DNA of 64,000 bases, from the NCBI GenBank assembly GCA_003116975.1, contig BGKB01000056.1, positions 62,001 through 126,000 on the forward strand, read 5' to 3'. The DNA comes from Aurantiochytrium sp. KH105 (lineage: Eukaryota; Sar; Bigyra; Thraustochytrida; Thraustochytriidae). Position 1 is the stretch's first letter; the number at the start of each line of letters is the position of its first letter. This document shows, piece after piece, positions 1-11,245 of this stretch. Under the pieces are notes generated by a model that was not told where the DNA came from, searched no databases, and saw only the letters and a list, made by a program, of their open reading frames with translations. Both the position numbers and the translations under genes were made by a program.

Positions 1-757
1 TACATGCATGCTTCTGAGTGCTAGGCAGCCCAGCTTAGTTGGACTCCAAGTCTGGTACGCAGAGACTCGCTCTATTTCCGCGATAGCATTCATGTCTCAC
101 ATTATCGTTTCTCGCGTTGCACACAAGATCAATGTTGGATAAAACGTGAGATTCGCGAAAACAGAGCGTCCTGGAAAGCCCAAGGCAACAACGTGAGAGA
201 CAGGAGCGCCATAGCGGGGTAGACCCGTGATGAGACGTGACCTGTCTCGCACAAGAGATCATTGCATTGTATTGCGTAGCATAGAACAGCATAGCATAGC
301 ATAGCATAGCATAGCATAGCATAGCATAGCATAGCATAGCATAGCATAGCATAGCATAGCATAGCATAGCATAGCATAGCATAGCATAGCATAGCATAGC
401 ATAGCATAGCATAGCATAGCATAGCATAGCATAGCATAGCATAGCCTTGCATAGCGATGCATCGGTAATTGAAGAACTCGAGAGCCGGGATCGATTTGTG
501 CAAGGTTTTTTGCTCCACATGCTCACCACTTCCAACTTTGCTAGACTCTCCTATCAAGCAAAGATCCATGTGTGCTGATCATACGAACTCCATTTCGCAC
601 GCCACACAAACCAGTGTCAAGCACCGCCTTCTTGTCCGTATCTCGGCATGCAAGAAAAAAAAACTCCTCTCCTCGTGCTCGGCCTCTGCTTCGTCTCTTC
701 TGCTTTTTCCCATGCCTGGAAACAATAAAAACAAAGGGACATGCCGCGTCAACTTAC
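1..757 (-). other. first intron of the DBP2-like gene (right part)
   Basis: This runs from the GTAAGT donor at 757 to the left edge. No exon continuing the helicase is visible. It contains a long CATAG pentanucleotide array (288-445). A pyrimidine-rich TTTCCAG on the minus strand near 717 would give a tiny intron, but the following frame does not resemble helicase sequence, so a long intron is preferred. Confidence 0.5.
288..445. repeat. (AGCAT)n pentanucleotide microsatellite
   Basis: About 31 near-perfect tandem copies of AGCAT, lying within the presumed helicase intron. Its flanks contain degenerate copies (GCATT, GTAGC). Translation of the array gives only repetitive open frames. Confidence 0.97.
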
Positions 758-1123
758 CATGTAAAAGTTCTTTTCGAACACCGGGAGCGAGGAAAGGTCC
801 CAGTCCCTGATCTCCTGGAGGCCTGCGCCGAGGCCTCCGCCGCGGCCTCCGCCACGGCCTCCGCCATAACCACCTCCGCCGCCGCCATAGCCGCCGCCGC
901 CATAGCCGCCGCCGCCGCTGTAGCCGCCGCCGCCACCGTAGCCGCCGCCGCCGCCGCCACCGTAGCGACCGCCTCCGCCTCCGCCGTAGCCGCCGCCGCC
1001 GTAGCCGCCGCCCCCGCCATAGCCGCCGCCGCCGCCGCCGTAGCCGTCGCGGCGCGAGGTCGAGTCGTACTCCCTGCCGCCGCCGCCATAGCCGCCGCCG
1101 TAGCCGCCGCCGTAGCCGCTCAT
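758..1123 (-). CDS. DBP2: DBP2/DDX5-type DEAD-box RNA helicase, first exon only
   Basis: Partial gene. The ATG at 1123 opens a 122-codon exon encoding a Gly/Tyr/Arg-rich low-complexity stretch (YGGG and RGGG repeats, residues 2-100). It is followed by the motif WDLSSLPVFEKNFYM, which matches the segment just before the Q motif in DDX5/Dbp2 helicases (typically FEKNFY followed by EHP). The exon ends in phase 0 at a clean GTAAGT donor (751-757). The helicase core (Q motif, Walker A, DEAD, SAT) is not found on this strand between 1 and 750, so it must lie beyond the left edge. The family consists of nuclear ATP-dependent RNA helicases in splicing, ribosome biogenesis and mRNP remodelling. The gene is divergent from the phosphatase at 1524. 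The subfamily is assigned from a short motif, so other YGG-rich DDX members remain possible. Confidence 0.72.
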
Positions 1124-1523
1124 CCTGCCGCCGTGCTCTTCGCGGCCGCCGCTCCCGCGCTCTCCGTCCCTCCCTCCCTCCCTCTTTCCCTCCGCGCGTG
1201 CGTGCCCTCGCCCCGCCGCGCTCGCCCGCTCGCCCGCCTCGACTCGTTGGCGCTCTGCCGCCCGCCCTCGCTTCTCTCCCCTCGCGGAGGCGGAAAGAAA
1301 GGGATGCGTGCGAGCACTGCATTTCGGGGCCCGCTGGACACCTGTTTGCAGCGCAGCGGGGCGGCAGAACGGCGGCCCCTGCCCGCTGGTTTATTCGCAG
1401 AGTCGGTGACTCCGCGGACGGCGCGGCGGGGCGCGGCGCGGCGTGCGCGCGCGGGGCGGGGCCCTGCAGCGCATGCGGCGGAGGCGGCTCGGGAGGGAGG
1501 GCGGCCGCGCAAGTCCGGGGAGG
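1124..1523. promoter_or_regulatory. divergent promoter region, helicase / phosphatase
   Basis: Four hundred GC-rich bases separate the start codons of two head-to-head genes. CT-rich and GC-rich tracts are present but no TATA box is evident. It must contain both 5' leaders and presumably a shared promoter. Confidence 0.5.
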
Positions 1524-3641
1524 ATGGACGCCGAGCAGAGGCTGGTGCAGTCGGCCGAGGAGGGAAGAGAAGCAGGTTCCGAGGCCGCGGTTGCCGCCGC
1601 CGCCGCCGCCGCGACGACGAGGTCCGGCGGGAAGGGACTGTCCAAGTCAATGCGCGTCATCTGCGGCTTGTTGGCGGTGTGCAGCGCGATTCTTTGTGTT
1701 TCGATTGGAATCGATCTCCGCCTCGAATCGCGTACCAGCCGCTGGGAGAATATGGAGATGCCAAATGTCTTCAGCACCGTTGTCGACTCTGTGCGGACGC
1801 GGCAATCGTCGTCAGCTGCGGAGATGCAAGCGCAACTACGGGACAACGAGCTTGCAAACGACGCGGAGCAGAGCGAGCTCGACAATGACGAGAAGCTCGA
1901 CAATGACAACCATCGAGGAGGAGTCGATAACGAATTGCTTCAGGATCCTTTGGAGCGCCGTCTTGCTCTGCGGCTCGATGCGTCGCGCTTCCACGCTATC
2001 TCGCAGGTGACACTCCTCTTGGGAGCCTCCGAAAGTGACGTCACGGTCAGTTTTGTTGTAGAGGAGCCACAAATAGCGCGCGAGACCCAAACGTGCTCGC
2101 CGTTGAAAGCAGACGTCTTTCGCGTGCAGGCATGGCCATTAGACGGCGGTTCTGCTCGCGTCCTGAGCGCCATCGCACGGCCTTCAGGCTGCCTGGTCTC
2201 CCAGCCGACGGGCACATACGTGTGGCACTACTTTGTTGCAAGTCTTAAACATCTCGAACCCGGTCGCGAGTATAGGTACGAAGTGGGGCAGATGCCTTCC
2301 GAGAACGAGAACACCGGGCTTGCGCTTGCTGCGTCAGCGGCAAAGAATGTCTTTGTTGGGTCCTTGTACACTATTCCTTCGGATCGTCCACCAGAGATTG
2401 CTCTTTTCGGCGACACAGGCAAACATCACCGGGAGGACGTCTTGCGCGCGCTGGCTGACGACATTGTGTCGCGACGCATTTCGCTTTTGCTCAATGTCGG
2501 CGATATCTCGTATGTGTCCAACAAGGGTGGGTGCTATGATATCAAATTGCAAGTCGAGCGCAAATGCGCATGGGACTGTTCTCGTAATGAGGCGTGTATG
2601 GGCGCGCAGCGACTCAAGGATTCAGAATTCAAGGCGTGGTCCGAATTCATGGCAAGTTTTACAAAGGTGTCGAGTCGCGCTCCAATGGTGACGACCATGG
2701 GCAATCACGATAATGACATGCAGTGGTTTCACCTCTTCCGACCCGCTGTGCCGGAAGCATTTCCACATGTTAATATGCAGGGAACGCGTAAATCGGACCT
2801 TGTCCCAGAAATTGTGTCGCGCATTCATGAACTGCAGGGCGCAGCCTTTGGCATCGACGCCATTCAGCAGCAAGCCATTGTCAACGAGATACTTGCCGAA
2901 CCTTACTTTTTTAGCGTTGATGCTGGCCCGGTACACGTGATTTCGATTCAATCGGAGGATAACGGCATCAATCCGTACGAGCGCGCGACGAAGGATCCTC
3001 TGTCTGATGCGAGCAAGATGCGCTTCGAGAAGCACTTTGGTCGATCTTCCTCGCAATTTCGATGGCTCGAGCGCGATCTCGCCCACGTCGATCGCAAACG
3101 AACACCGTGGGTTGTTCTTGTAACGCACCGTCCTTATTTTTCTACGTCGCAACACCACCCGAACTGCAGACCGGGGGGTGATTGGTACGGTTGTTTGTAT
3201 CGGGAGTTGTACGCACCGCTGATGCAAAAGTACAAGGTAAATTTGGTGTTGAATGGACATTCGCACCATTACTCACGTACACACCCTGTATATTTTGACG
3301 CAGCGACCAAGAAAGCACGTCCCGTGCAGGTGATTTTGGGATCCCCTGTTAAGACCTCGGGTGCCTCGGGTCTACGAAGCAACAGCAGCGATGCTTCGGT
3401 ATCGGCCTTGGATGGCCGGGACTTGCCTACGTACGCAATCGTGGGAACAGGTGGCATGGAGCTAAGTGATGGCTTTGGTCCGGAACTACGTGATCTCGTT
3501 GCCTTGCGCAGTGGCCAGGACTATGGGTACGGGGTCGTGCGTGTCGTGAATGCGACGCACCTCGAATGGGCTTTCAAGTCGACATCAAAGCAGGGCAAGG
3601 AAATTGACACTGCGTTCTTGCGGCGACGCGAGGTAGGGTAG
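1524..3641 (+). CDS. membrane-anchored purple acid phosphatase-like metallophosphoesterase
   Basis: A single-exon gene of 705 residues from the ATG at 1524; upstream in-frame ATGs lie in very GC-rich sequence and give no recognisable extension. After an Ala-rich N-terminus comes a hydrophobic segment (about residues 44-63, VICGLLAVCSAILCVSIGI) that should act as signal anchor. All metal-binding motifs of purple acid phosphatases are visible in order: GDTG (about 296), GDISY (about 326), GNHD (about 393), VTHRP (about 534) and GHSHHY (about 578). An Ig-like N-terminal domain (about 150-280, with YRYEVG) precedes the catalytic domain, as in plant and protist PAPs. Expected role: dinuclear-metal phosphate-ester hydrolysis in the secretory pathway or at the cell surface. 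The real substrate is unknown. The gene is convergent with the carrier at 4090-5314. Confidence 0.88.
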   Translation: MDAEQRLVQSAEEGREAGSEAAVAAAAAAATTRSGGKGLSKSMRVICGLLAVCSAILCVSIGIDLRLESRTSRWENMEMPNVFSTVVDSVRTRQSSSAAEMQAQLRDNELANDAEQSELDNDEKLDNDNHRGGVDNELLQDPLERRLALRLDASRFHAISQVTLLLGASESDVTVSFVVEEPQIARETQTCSPLKADVFRVQAWPLDGGSARVLSAIARPSGCLVSQPTGTYVWHYFVASLKHLEPGREYRYEVGQMPSENENTGLALAASAAKNVFVGSLYTIPSDRPPEIALFGDTGKHHREDVLRALADDIVSRRISLLLNVGDISYVSNKGGCYDIKLQVERKCAWDCSRNEACMGAQRLKDSEFKAWSEFMASFTKVSSRAPMVTTMGNHDNDMQWFHLFRPAVPEAFPHVNMQGTRKSDLVPEIVSRIHELQGAAFGIDAIQQQAIVNEILAEPYFFSVDAGPVHVISIQSEDNGINPYERATKDPLSDASKMRFEKHFGRSSSQFRWLERDLAHVDRKRTPWVVLVTHRPYFSTSQHHPNCRPGGDWYGCLYRELYAPLMQKYKVNLVLNGHSHHYSRTHPVYFDAATKKARPVQVILGSPVKTSGASGLRSNSSDASVSALDGRDLPTYAIVGTGGMELSDGFGPELRDLVALRSGQDYGYGVVRVVNATHLEWAFKSTSKQGKEIDTAFLRRREVG

Positions 3642-4089
3642 CATAGTCTGCTTGCAGCCAACCTAGTCAGCCAGGCACAACTGTTGATAGCGGGTGCGAC
3701 GATGTTGCAATGGGAAAGAGAATTGCAATACGTGAATTGCATTGCATTGCACTATATTGCATTGCAAGATCATGATGCGACATGGGTTGGGAGTAAGTAT
3801 TTGTGTTTTATTACTGTCGTTGTTGAGGTTCTGGTGAAGGGCTTGACGAGAGTGATGGGTCTCAAAGTCGTTGTCCCCGTTGTCGTCGTTATCCTTCTTG
3901 ATGTAGTTGTGGTTGTCGTTGTGATCGTCGCGTTCGTTGTTGCTGGTGTTGATTGTATTTCCAGGGGCAGGGGTAAGCAGTCCATCGCTTCCCGAGACAC
4001 AGAGGGCCAAGCGTGGAGGAGCGCGCGCGCATCGGCGTGCGCTGAAGCAGGCCCGCGAGGCGCGGTGGCGTACAAAGAGGAGCGCGAGC
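3642..4089. other. convergent intergenic region (two 3' ends)
   Basis: It holds the 3' ends of the phosphatase and the carrier. A cluster of degenerate ATTGC/GCAAT pentamers lies at 3723-3768, and GTT/GTC-rich sequence at 3810-3950 (an AAC/GAC-rich 3' UTR on the minus strand). I see no gene. Confidence 0.6.
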
Positions 4090-5314
4090 TTACGAGCGCT
4101 GCTTGAAGAGAGTCTGCTCGAACTGCTTCCAGAGCACGGTAAAGAGCATACCCTGTGTTTCGTAAAAGAAAGAACAACGTCAAGATGAAGGAAAAGCAAC
4201 CAAATGCAATGCAACGCAGTGCAATGTAACGAAGAGCAAAGAGGTCAGTCAGTATCGCGTCGAGGTCGTTTGTGCGCAAGATCAAAGGAAATGCCGATTG
4301 GAAGAGCGGCGCAAGAGAGTGTTGACTTACCTGGAGACCGTTTGCAAGAATCTTGGTCTGGAGACCACGGAAGAAGACACCGCTGAGACCGTCCTTGGCG
4401 ACGACCTGGCGGAATGCCTCCGGGTAGGTGATTGGCTCGGCACTGGTCTGCTTGGTGACCTTGAGCACGCGGATGGAGTTGGAGACGGTATCAGAGACGG
4501 CGGATGCGGAGAAGCCAATGACGGCGTTGCGGCTGAGCTTCTTGAGGGTGTGGTTGGGGTCGTCCTCGGCCGGCATGGGAATCATCTCGTTAAGGGTGTT
4601 GTAGGTGAAGAACCACGGGTAATGGCCGACAAACGTGGCGGAGGCAGAGCCGAGAGCACCGGCCCAGAGGACCTGGGGGCCACCGACCTTCATCTTGGAG
4701 GAGAGAATGCGAAGACCGTCCTTGCCGTTGACCTGGAGCGAGGTCTTGGCGGCGTCGATGGGCATGAGGAAGATGCGGAAGGTCGCTGCCGAGAAGGAGG
4801 CGGCGGCGGTCTTGACGGCGACGGGGAGCGTCGCGGTGGTCTCCGAGGAGTCGAGGAGCGCCAGCATACCGGCGTTGGATGCGGTGTCACCAAAGCGGGA
4901 GAGCGGGCCCTGGAAGAGTCCGGGACCGACACCGCGGTAGAAGCGGCGAACACCGCCCTCCTTGTAGAGGGTGGAGAATGCCTCGCGCATGGTGCCACCG
5001 TTGCGGTACTGGTAGTTTACGGTCGTGCGCAGCCACATGAGACTGAGCACCTGGACGCCCATGGCCATGGCGCCGGGGAGGCCGCCGCCGATTGCGCGCT
5101 TTCCGGCGCGCTCGAGGATCTCGCCGAGGGATTCCTTCTGGACCGGGGTCACGGGGGCTGCCTTGGCGGCTGCGGCGACACCGCCCTGGACGGGCGTGTT
5201 CTTGTCCATGTCCGTGTCGGTGCCCTCCATTTCAAAGGTGGTTTCATCGTCGCGTCCGGACACCTGGCGCTGCAGGACGGCCCTGAGCTCGTTCGTGTCG
5301 TCCTCCTTGCCCAT
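4090..5314 (-). CDS. atypical mitochondrial carrier (SLC25 family), two exons
   Basis: Exon 1 is 5314-4331 and exon 2 is 4152-4090. The intron (4330-4153) has donor GTAAGT and acceptor ACACAG. Splicing replaces a nonsense read-through with the C-terminus GMLFTVLWKQFEQTLFKQRS, giving 348 residues. The fold shows three carrier repeats, with GVGPGLFQGPLSRFGDTASN ending the first. Only repeat 2 has an intact Px[DE]xx[KR] signature (PIDAAK). Repeat 3 reads VSDTVSN and repeat 1 lacks it, so this belongs to the atypical carriers. A hydrophilic N-terminus of about 75 residues precedes helix 1. It should sit in the inner mitochondrial membrane; the substrate cannot be assigned. The 5' leader contains a CTG array. 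Confidence 0.82.
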
Positions 5315-5338
5315 CTTGCTTTGTTGCTTTTCAAAAGC

Positions 5339-5340
<2 letters not shown>

Positions 5341-5377
<37 letters not shown>
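5341..5377. repeat. (CTG)n trinucleotide repeat in carrier 5' leader
   Basis: About 12 CTG units lie 27 bases upstream of the carrier start codon (CAG on the transcribed minus strand). They are followed outward by GTCT and CTCTG repeats. Confidence 0.95.
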
Positions 5378-5379
<2 letters not shown>

Positions 5380-8106
5380 ACTGCTGCCGCTGTCTGTCTG
5401 TCTGTCTTCTGCGTGCCCGGCTCGAGCGTCGCGCTGCGCCGCACTCTGCTCTGCTCTGCTCTGCTCCGCGTCTCTGCTCTGCTCGGCTGCAGCTGCTGCT
5501 ATTGCCGGATTGCCTCGTCTCGTCTCGTGCCGACTCGTGCCGAGTGCCGAGTGCTGCCTGCCTGCTCCGTCGCCGCCCTGCTGCAGCGCCTTGCGACGAC
5601 GACGATGCCGCCGACGACGCCGCCGCCCTGTCCCGCTTTTCTCTCTCCCCCTCTATCTATCTACTGCCCCGGGCCCGGCACTGCAGGAGAAGTAGCCGCA
5701 GGGAACTACTAGCATTCTAACATAAAACTCACCCGTCTGAAGATGAGGTGGTTACCTTTTACTACTAGCCTTAGCAGTGCGGCACGGCAAGCACGCAAAG
5801 AAGGAAGGAAGGAAGGAAGGGAGGAAGAAAGGAAGAAAGGAAGAAAGGAAAAAGAAAGAAGAAAGAATAGAAAGATAGAAAGAAAGAAAATAGGAAAGGA
5901 AAGATAAGGAAAGCAAAGGTAATGGATGTGTGGGGGATGTCGTATGTATCTTTTCTTTCTTTTTTCTTTCACTGCTTTTTCTTTTTTTCTTGATTGACGG
6001 CTTGGCAAGACAAGAAAGAGCTGCGCCGGCCGCGGCTGGCGTCACGGCACTTGCCATGCCATGCCATGCCATACCATGCCAGCCTCACCTCGCTCGCTCG
6101 CTCGCTCGCTCGCTCGCCGGGGCACGGAGGCAGGAACGAAAGAACGAACGAACGGACGAATGCATGCATGCATGCATGCAAGGATGCTTGCCTGCAACAG
6201 CAACCCGCTCCCGGCGCTTCGCTTCCTCCCTCGCAGAGGGACCCGCGGCGCCGGTCCCGGCCGCCTTGTCATTACCCCCGCCGCCACAGCGCCCGCCGCG
6301 CGCCGCCTGCGATTACACGCCGCGCCCTTCTCCCTCTCTCCCGCCGCGAAGCGGATGACGTAGTAGCGCGCGGGCGGCGCAGGGGCGGGCGCGAGCGGCC
6401 TGCAGCCGCGGCTGACGTCGAAGGCGGCCGGGAGAGGCGGCCACGCGGAGAGGCGGGAAGCCGGCGGGGGAGGCAGCGTCACCGCCGGCGTCACCGGCGT
6501 CACCGCCGCGAACTACATACAAAAAGAGGCGGAACTCGGCGCGAGCAGGCAACAGACAGACAGACACTCAGACACACAGACAGACAGACAGACGCGGACA
6601 GGACATGACGCACGGGAGAGGTGAGATCGCCGCGCGAGATGAACGCAGCATGCGCGTGTGCGTGCGTGCGTGCGTGCGTGCGTGCGCGGGCGGCGAGGAG
6701 GAGGAGGAGGAGGAGCAGGGAGGGGACGCTCACAGTCAGTGTCGGTTCGAACCGAGGCGAGACCGAGGCCGCGCGTGACAGACCGAGGAAAAACGGGAGC
6801 CGCGAAGAAGCAAGCCATCAGAGCCTCGGCGGCGAGGCCTCTCGGGCAGCAGCGCTGCATGGTCTGTCTGCCTATCTGTCTGTCTGCACAGGGCCACCCA
6901 CGCACGTATTCGCGCTGGCCGGCGGAGAGAGCATTGATCGTGCGATCTGTGCTGGTCGAGTACTACACGCATGGATCCATGGATCTTTTGCCTGTTGAGC
7001 CCACGCAGCAGCTCCTTCTGCTGCTGCTTGCATCATCTTTTCCACCCAGACTGCGAGGCGAGGGCTTATCTTTTTTTTGTTAAAACGCACCACAGATCGC
7101 GGCAGGCCAGCGCGCGTGGCGCGGGCGACGAGCCTTCCTTCGCCGGACCTGCCTGCCGCACCGCTTGCGAGAGGGGACGATTTTCCTCGACTCCGACGTG
7201 GAGGGCCCCATCCTCGTCGCCTGCAGCCAGCGCAGAGCGTCCGCGCCTGGCTGTTCGAGCGAGGTCGGTCTCGCTCTCGATCATTCGCCATGGTCGTTGG
7301 TTCCTCTTGTCTTTGTCTTTGGACCTACCTCGCCTTCGCTTTTGTTTCGCTGCCTGTGCCCGTTGTGCCCAGGGCGCGCGTCACATCGACGCCGCGGATA
7401 CGATAACGTCACCTCGATTCATCACCGGCCGGTCTGCGCGAGGACGACGAGGCGTCGCCACCTTGAGCTCCGCCACGCCAGGCCGGGCTGTCTCCTCGCC
7501 CCTGGCCCCGAGCGAGGAGGGAGGAGAGGAAACCAGCCTATCCTTCCTCGCGGCGCTTTTCTCGCGGCGCGAAGCTGCGAGCACGCGAGAACGCGAGAAC
7601 GGGCAGCAAGCAGACAGGCCAGGCGCGGCGGCTGCCAACGTCTGTCTGCAGGGACTACATGACGTTCGTGCCTGCGACGCGCGCTTGCGGGAAGCCTCAG
7701 GCTGGCCAGGCCAATACTTAAACATGTGAAAGAAATCCTGGAATAATTCTGCCTGCCTGACCTCTTTGATCTGCGCGCAACAGCAAGCAACTCGTTGACG
7801 TTGAGCGCAGCGAGGTCGCGCCGTGCGGCATCGAGTCGACTTGGCGGGCTCCTGTCGCAGAGAGAGAGAGCGAGCGAGTGGGCTAGTAGTATACTAACTG
7901 TAACAAAGAAAAGAAGTGAGAGGCCGACTGAGCGAAGCCTCACTTCGTTCGTAGGGCCTCAAGACTCACTTCCGTTCCCAGGGTCGGTACGCCGTCATCG
8001 ATTTCAAATGATGTGAATCACTCGCAGTCAAGGAATCCACGTCTGTCGAAAGCCAAGCAAGCAAGCGAGCGAACTAGAGCTAGCAAGCGTCCATCTGCTC
8101 TCTCTG

Positions 8107-8107
<1 letters not shown>

Positions 8108-8152
<45 letters not shown>
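8108..8152. repeat. (CAG)n trinucleotide repeat
   Basis: Fifteen uninterrupted CAG units in intergenic DNA about 760 bases upstream of the ornithine-type carrier. Confidence 0.97.
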
Positions 8153-8153
<1 letters not shown>

Positions 8154-8909
8154 TGGTCACGCGCGCAGTGGTGGCTGGGAGCGCCTGCGTCGCTCTTTTT
8201 TCACCACGCAAGCAACACAACCAACTGCAAGTTGAAGTTGAGCAGGCAGCTTTTTTCCATTCGGAGGCCATGGAAATGGTTCTTATGGAACGAAGAGGGA
8301 CTCTGCCGCCGCTGCGCCGCGCGTTGAGCCTGCACATCATCGCTTCGCTTCTTTTCCACGACTGAGCGCAATTTACCCCATCGCGGTCCTGGCAGCTCAT
8401 TTGCTGGCTCGCTGTCGACGGCTGCGGCGCGCACAGGCACTGTCACAGCATTGGCAAACCGCCTTCGCCGCCACCGCGCCCGGCGCAAGACCTCGGGCGA
8501 CGCGGCGAGGCCCACCGGTGGTGAGCGACAAGCACAAAATGAGGCGTGCGATGGCGCCCCATGCCCTCACCCGGTGGCGGCACCTTCGAAGCCCAGCCAG
8601 AGCCTCGGGCTAGGCCTTGCATGCATTGCAATGTAGCATTGCATTGCATTGGCGCATTGCATTGGCGCATTGCATTACATTATACTGCACACATTGCACT
8701 GCTCTGCGCTTCTACACTGCGTTGTATACACTACACGCCACTCTGGATTGTGTACTTTGCGGCCTGCCATTTGCACAAGCGGACATTTGCCTCAATGGCT
8801 GGCGGGGTGCCAGTCCTGGTTTTCGAGGTCTGGGCACGCGCGTTCGCAAGCGAGGCGGCGCCGGGGCAGCGACGCGAGAGACGACTGACACGAGAGAGCG
8901 CGAAGCACC

Positions 8910-10467
8910 ATGTCCGGCGGAGAGTCGGCCATCGTGGAGGCCATTGAGCACGACAGACGCTGGTTCGCAGGGTCGCCCGGCAAAGACTCAGCGCGCGACC
9001 TGCTCTCGGGCATGATCTCAGGGTACGTGGTAGAAGAACCTCGTGCGCACGACGCTCGAGCAGAGCGGACTCCTTGACGAGCGAGCAGCAAGAGATAAAC
9101 GATAATGGACTCACTCACGTTGCGCATCTCTGCCGCTGCACCGTTCTCCAATGAATATGCAGATTCTTTTGCAAGACCTTCGAGTACCCGTTCGACACCA
9201 TCAAGGTACTCCAGCAAACTGGCGGCAAGTCCGAGTTCAATGGATCAGCAGATGCCTTTATCAAAACATACCAGCGCGGTGGCGTCCGCGCTCTGTATCA
9301 AGGCCTCACCAGCCCTCTGCTGGGTGCCATGGCAGGTACGTCGATGCATTCGCCCTTTTTACCACCCCGTCTCCTTTGGGCATGCACATATACACGTGTC
9401 CGTATTCGCGCATTCAACGCCAAAAAAGGACAGTTGACTCACCATGACTCTTCTCTCTATGCCAACTCAATGGCCGGTCATTTCCGGGCCTCGCTTGTGC
9501 ATCGTAAACATCTTGCACAGAAAACGCGACCCTCTTCGTTGCCTATGGTGCCATGAAAAACGCACTCCAGGTCGACCCGTCTCCGACGCTGTCCAATCCC
9601 GTCCCCGTGTGGAAGTATCTCGTTGCGGGTGGCGGCAGTGGTGTGTTTTCCGCCTTCGTGCTCACCCCAGTCGAGCTTGTCAAGTGCCGTTTGCAGATCC
9701 AGCAGTCAGCTACCACGAAGACGTACAGTGGTCCCATCGACGTGGTGCGCAAAACCGTGCAAAAGGAGGGCGTCCGCGGTCTCTGGAAGGGCAACCTTAG
9801 CTGTCTTGCTCGCGAAGTGCCGGGCAACATTGCCTGGTTCGGCGTCTACGAGATTGTGCGCAACCAGATCCAGCGCGTTTTCAATGTAAGTTCACGCCGC
9901 TTGCCTTCATTCTCTTCTTTCTTTGGTGTCGAGGCGACTGACAAAGATCGACGCTGCGACGCTGACACGCATATAGTACGAGCGTCAGCAAGATGTTCCT
10001 CTGTACTGGATCGCTTTCTCTGGTGCTTGCGCCGGCGTGGCGTACTGGGCTGTCCCGTACCCTGCCGACACCATGTAAGTTTTCCTTCATTTATGAAAAA
10101 AGGGAAAGGCGCGAAGCAAACAATGTTTGCAATTCTCATGGCAGGCATGGCATGCTCGCGCGCACGCACGCACCTGCATTTAGGTTTCACGTGACAGAGA
10201 CAGCTGACACAATCTAACTTTTTGCGCCATCGTGCATGATAACTGCCTTTTGTTTCATTATTTGCTCTGCGCAGCAAAAGTGTCATCCAGACCAACCCCA
10301 AGTTTTCCGGAATGAACTTTTTCCAGGCAGGTAGCACTATCTTGCGCACGCAAGGTCTTGGTGGACTGTACAACGGTCTTCCCATCACCTGTATTCGTGC
10401 CGCGCCTTCGCATGCACTCATCTTTTACTTTTACGAGCTCACGAGTGGCTTCTTGGCCACGCTCTAA
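8910..10467 (+). CDS. mitochondrial ornithine/basic amino acid carrier, five exons
   Basis: Exons: 8910-9022, 9163-9335, 9521-9885, 9977-10074 and 10275-10467. All junctions are GT-AG (donors GTACGT, GTACGT, GTAAGT, GTAAGT) and the frame closes to 313 residues. All three carrier signatures are intact: PFDTIK, PVELVK and PADTIK. The second repeat reads TPVELVKCRLQ and is followed by REVPGNIAWFG; the ELVKCR form is typical of ornithine/citrulline and basic-amino-acid carriers (ORT1, arg-13, SLC25A15). The expected role is exchange of ornithine or related amino acids across the inner mitochondrial membrane, which would fit the arginase in this window. It is the most intron-rich gene here. Substrate is inferred from signature residues only. 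Confidence 0.87.
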
Positions 10468-11245
10468 TAATCCCGAAATCGTCGCGCACATTGCTGACAC
10501 ACTTCGCCTTCATGTAGAGAAAAGGCCCTCGTCCATCTTGAAAAGAAAAGAAAAGGTAGGCCTAGTAGTTTTACGTCAAGATAAAAAGATGCCATATTTT
10601 ATGTTGTGAAATAGCAAGGCGCCTATGCTCTCAAAATGAGGCCAAGAGAAAAAATCTTCTCGCTTCTTCCGAATGTCTCAAGAATGTGCACTGGCTTCAT
10701 GTTGAGGAAAAATGCAGCTTTTCTCAATGGCGTGGAAACGAGCCAAAAGCATGGAAACGTCGGCTTGGCTGCCAAAAGTCCTGGTCCATTACGATCCACC
10801 TTTGGCTTGAGATATACCATTCTCGCGCTCATGCTTGCTCGCTCTTTCCACACTTACAATGGAGATCCTCGGACAGAATTCCGGGCTCCTCTAAAGCGGA
10901 ACCCCAAAGGACCAAAAAAGATCCCATCCCAAGATGTTCTGGCGGCTTTCCACCGCCTTGACATGACAAGATCGCAAATGATCTCTGATGGATGACTTCA
11001 TCTTTCCAAAAAGCTGACTTGATACTATTATGAATCCTTGCCTTGCTCGCACGCGAATCAAAAGGTGTTTCGAGAAATAGGCCAGACAAAGGCTCCTTGG
11101 TGCTACATGTTATATGAGGATACACACGCAAAGAGGCAGCGCAAAGTGTAGTCGCTTGACCGCGCCAATACTCGAGGGTGCGAGCGACAATGAAGAAGAG
11201 AAAACCTCAACAACGCTAGCAGCGAAAAAGAAAGCACATACATCT
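10468..11245. other. convergent intergenic region
   Basis: It contains the 3' ends of the carrier and the UTP5-like gene, plus one TAGGCCTA palindrome (10557-10564). Open frames at 10636-10995 and on the other strand overlap each other and show no recognisable domain. Confidence 0.5.

Larger units (their letters stand above)
5315..8909. other. long divergent intergenic region, microsatellite-rich
   Basis: This 3.6 kb lies between two head-to-head mitochondrial carrier genes. It holds GGAA/GAAA arrays (5790-5920), CCATG (6053-6080), CTCG (6088-6117), GCAT (6160-6180), CAGA (6543-6595), GTGC (6655-6685) and CAG (8108-8152) repeats, and degenerate GCATT pentamers (8618-8700). Open frames here are repeat-driven or lack an ATG. 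I recognise no protein or RNA gene. Promoters and possibly spliced 5' leaders are expected. Confidence 0.55.

Noticed and set aside
675..757. A 42-base mini-intron in the helicase gene (GTAAGT to TTTCCAG)
   Set aside because: The resulting downstream frame lacks helicase motifs, so a longer intron leaving the window is more likely.
572..1888. A 438-codon plus-strand Ala-rich frame
   Set aside because: Reverse reading of the Gly/Tyr-rich helicase exon and of GC-rich promoter DNA.
4298..5695. A 465-codon plus-strand frame opposite the atypical carrier
   Set aside because: Antisense shadow ending in translations of CTG/CTCTG repeats.
6741..6765. GGTTCGAACC resembling a tRNA T-loop
   Set aside because: It is a self-complementary palindrome with no matching T-stem, A box, anticodon arm or acceptor stem nearby.
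7422..7943. Minus-strand frame with a signal-peptide-like start
   Set aside because: It begins at GTG rather than ATG, is Arg/Ser-rich throughout, and has no domain.
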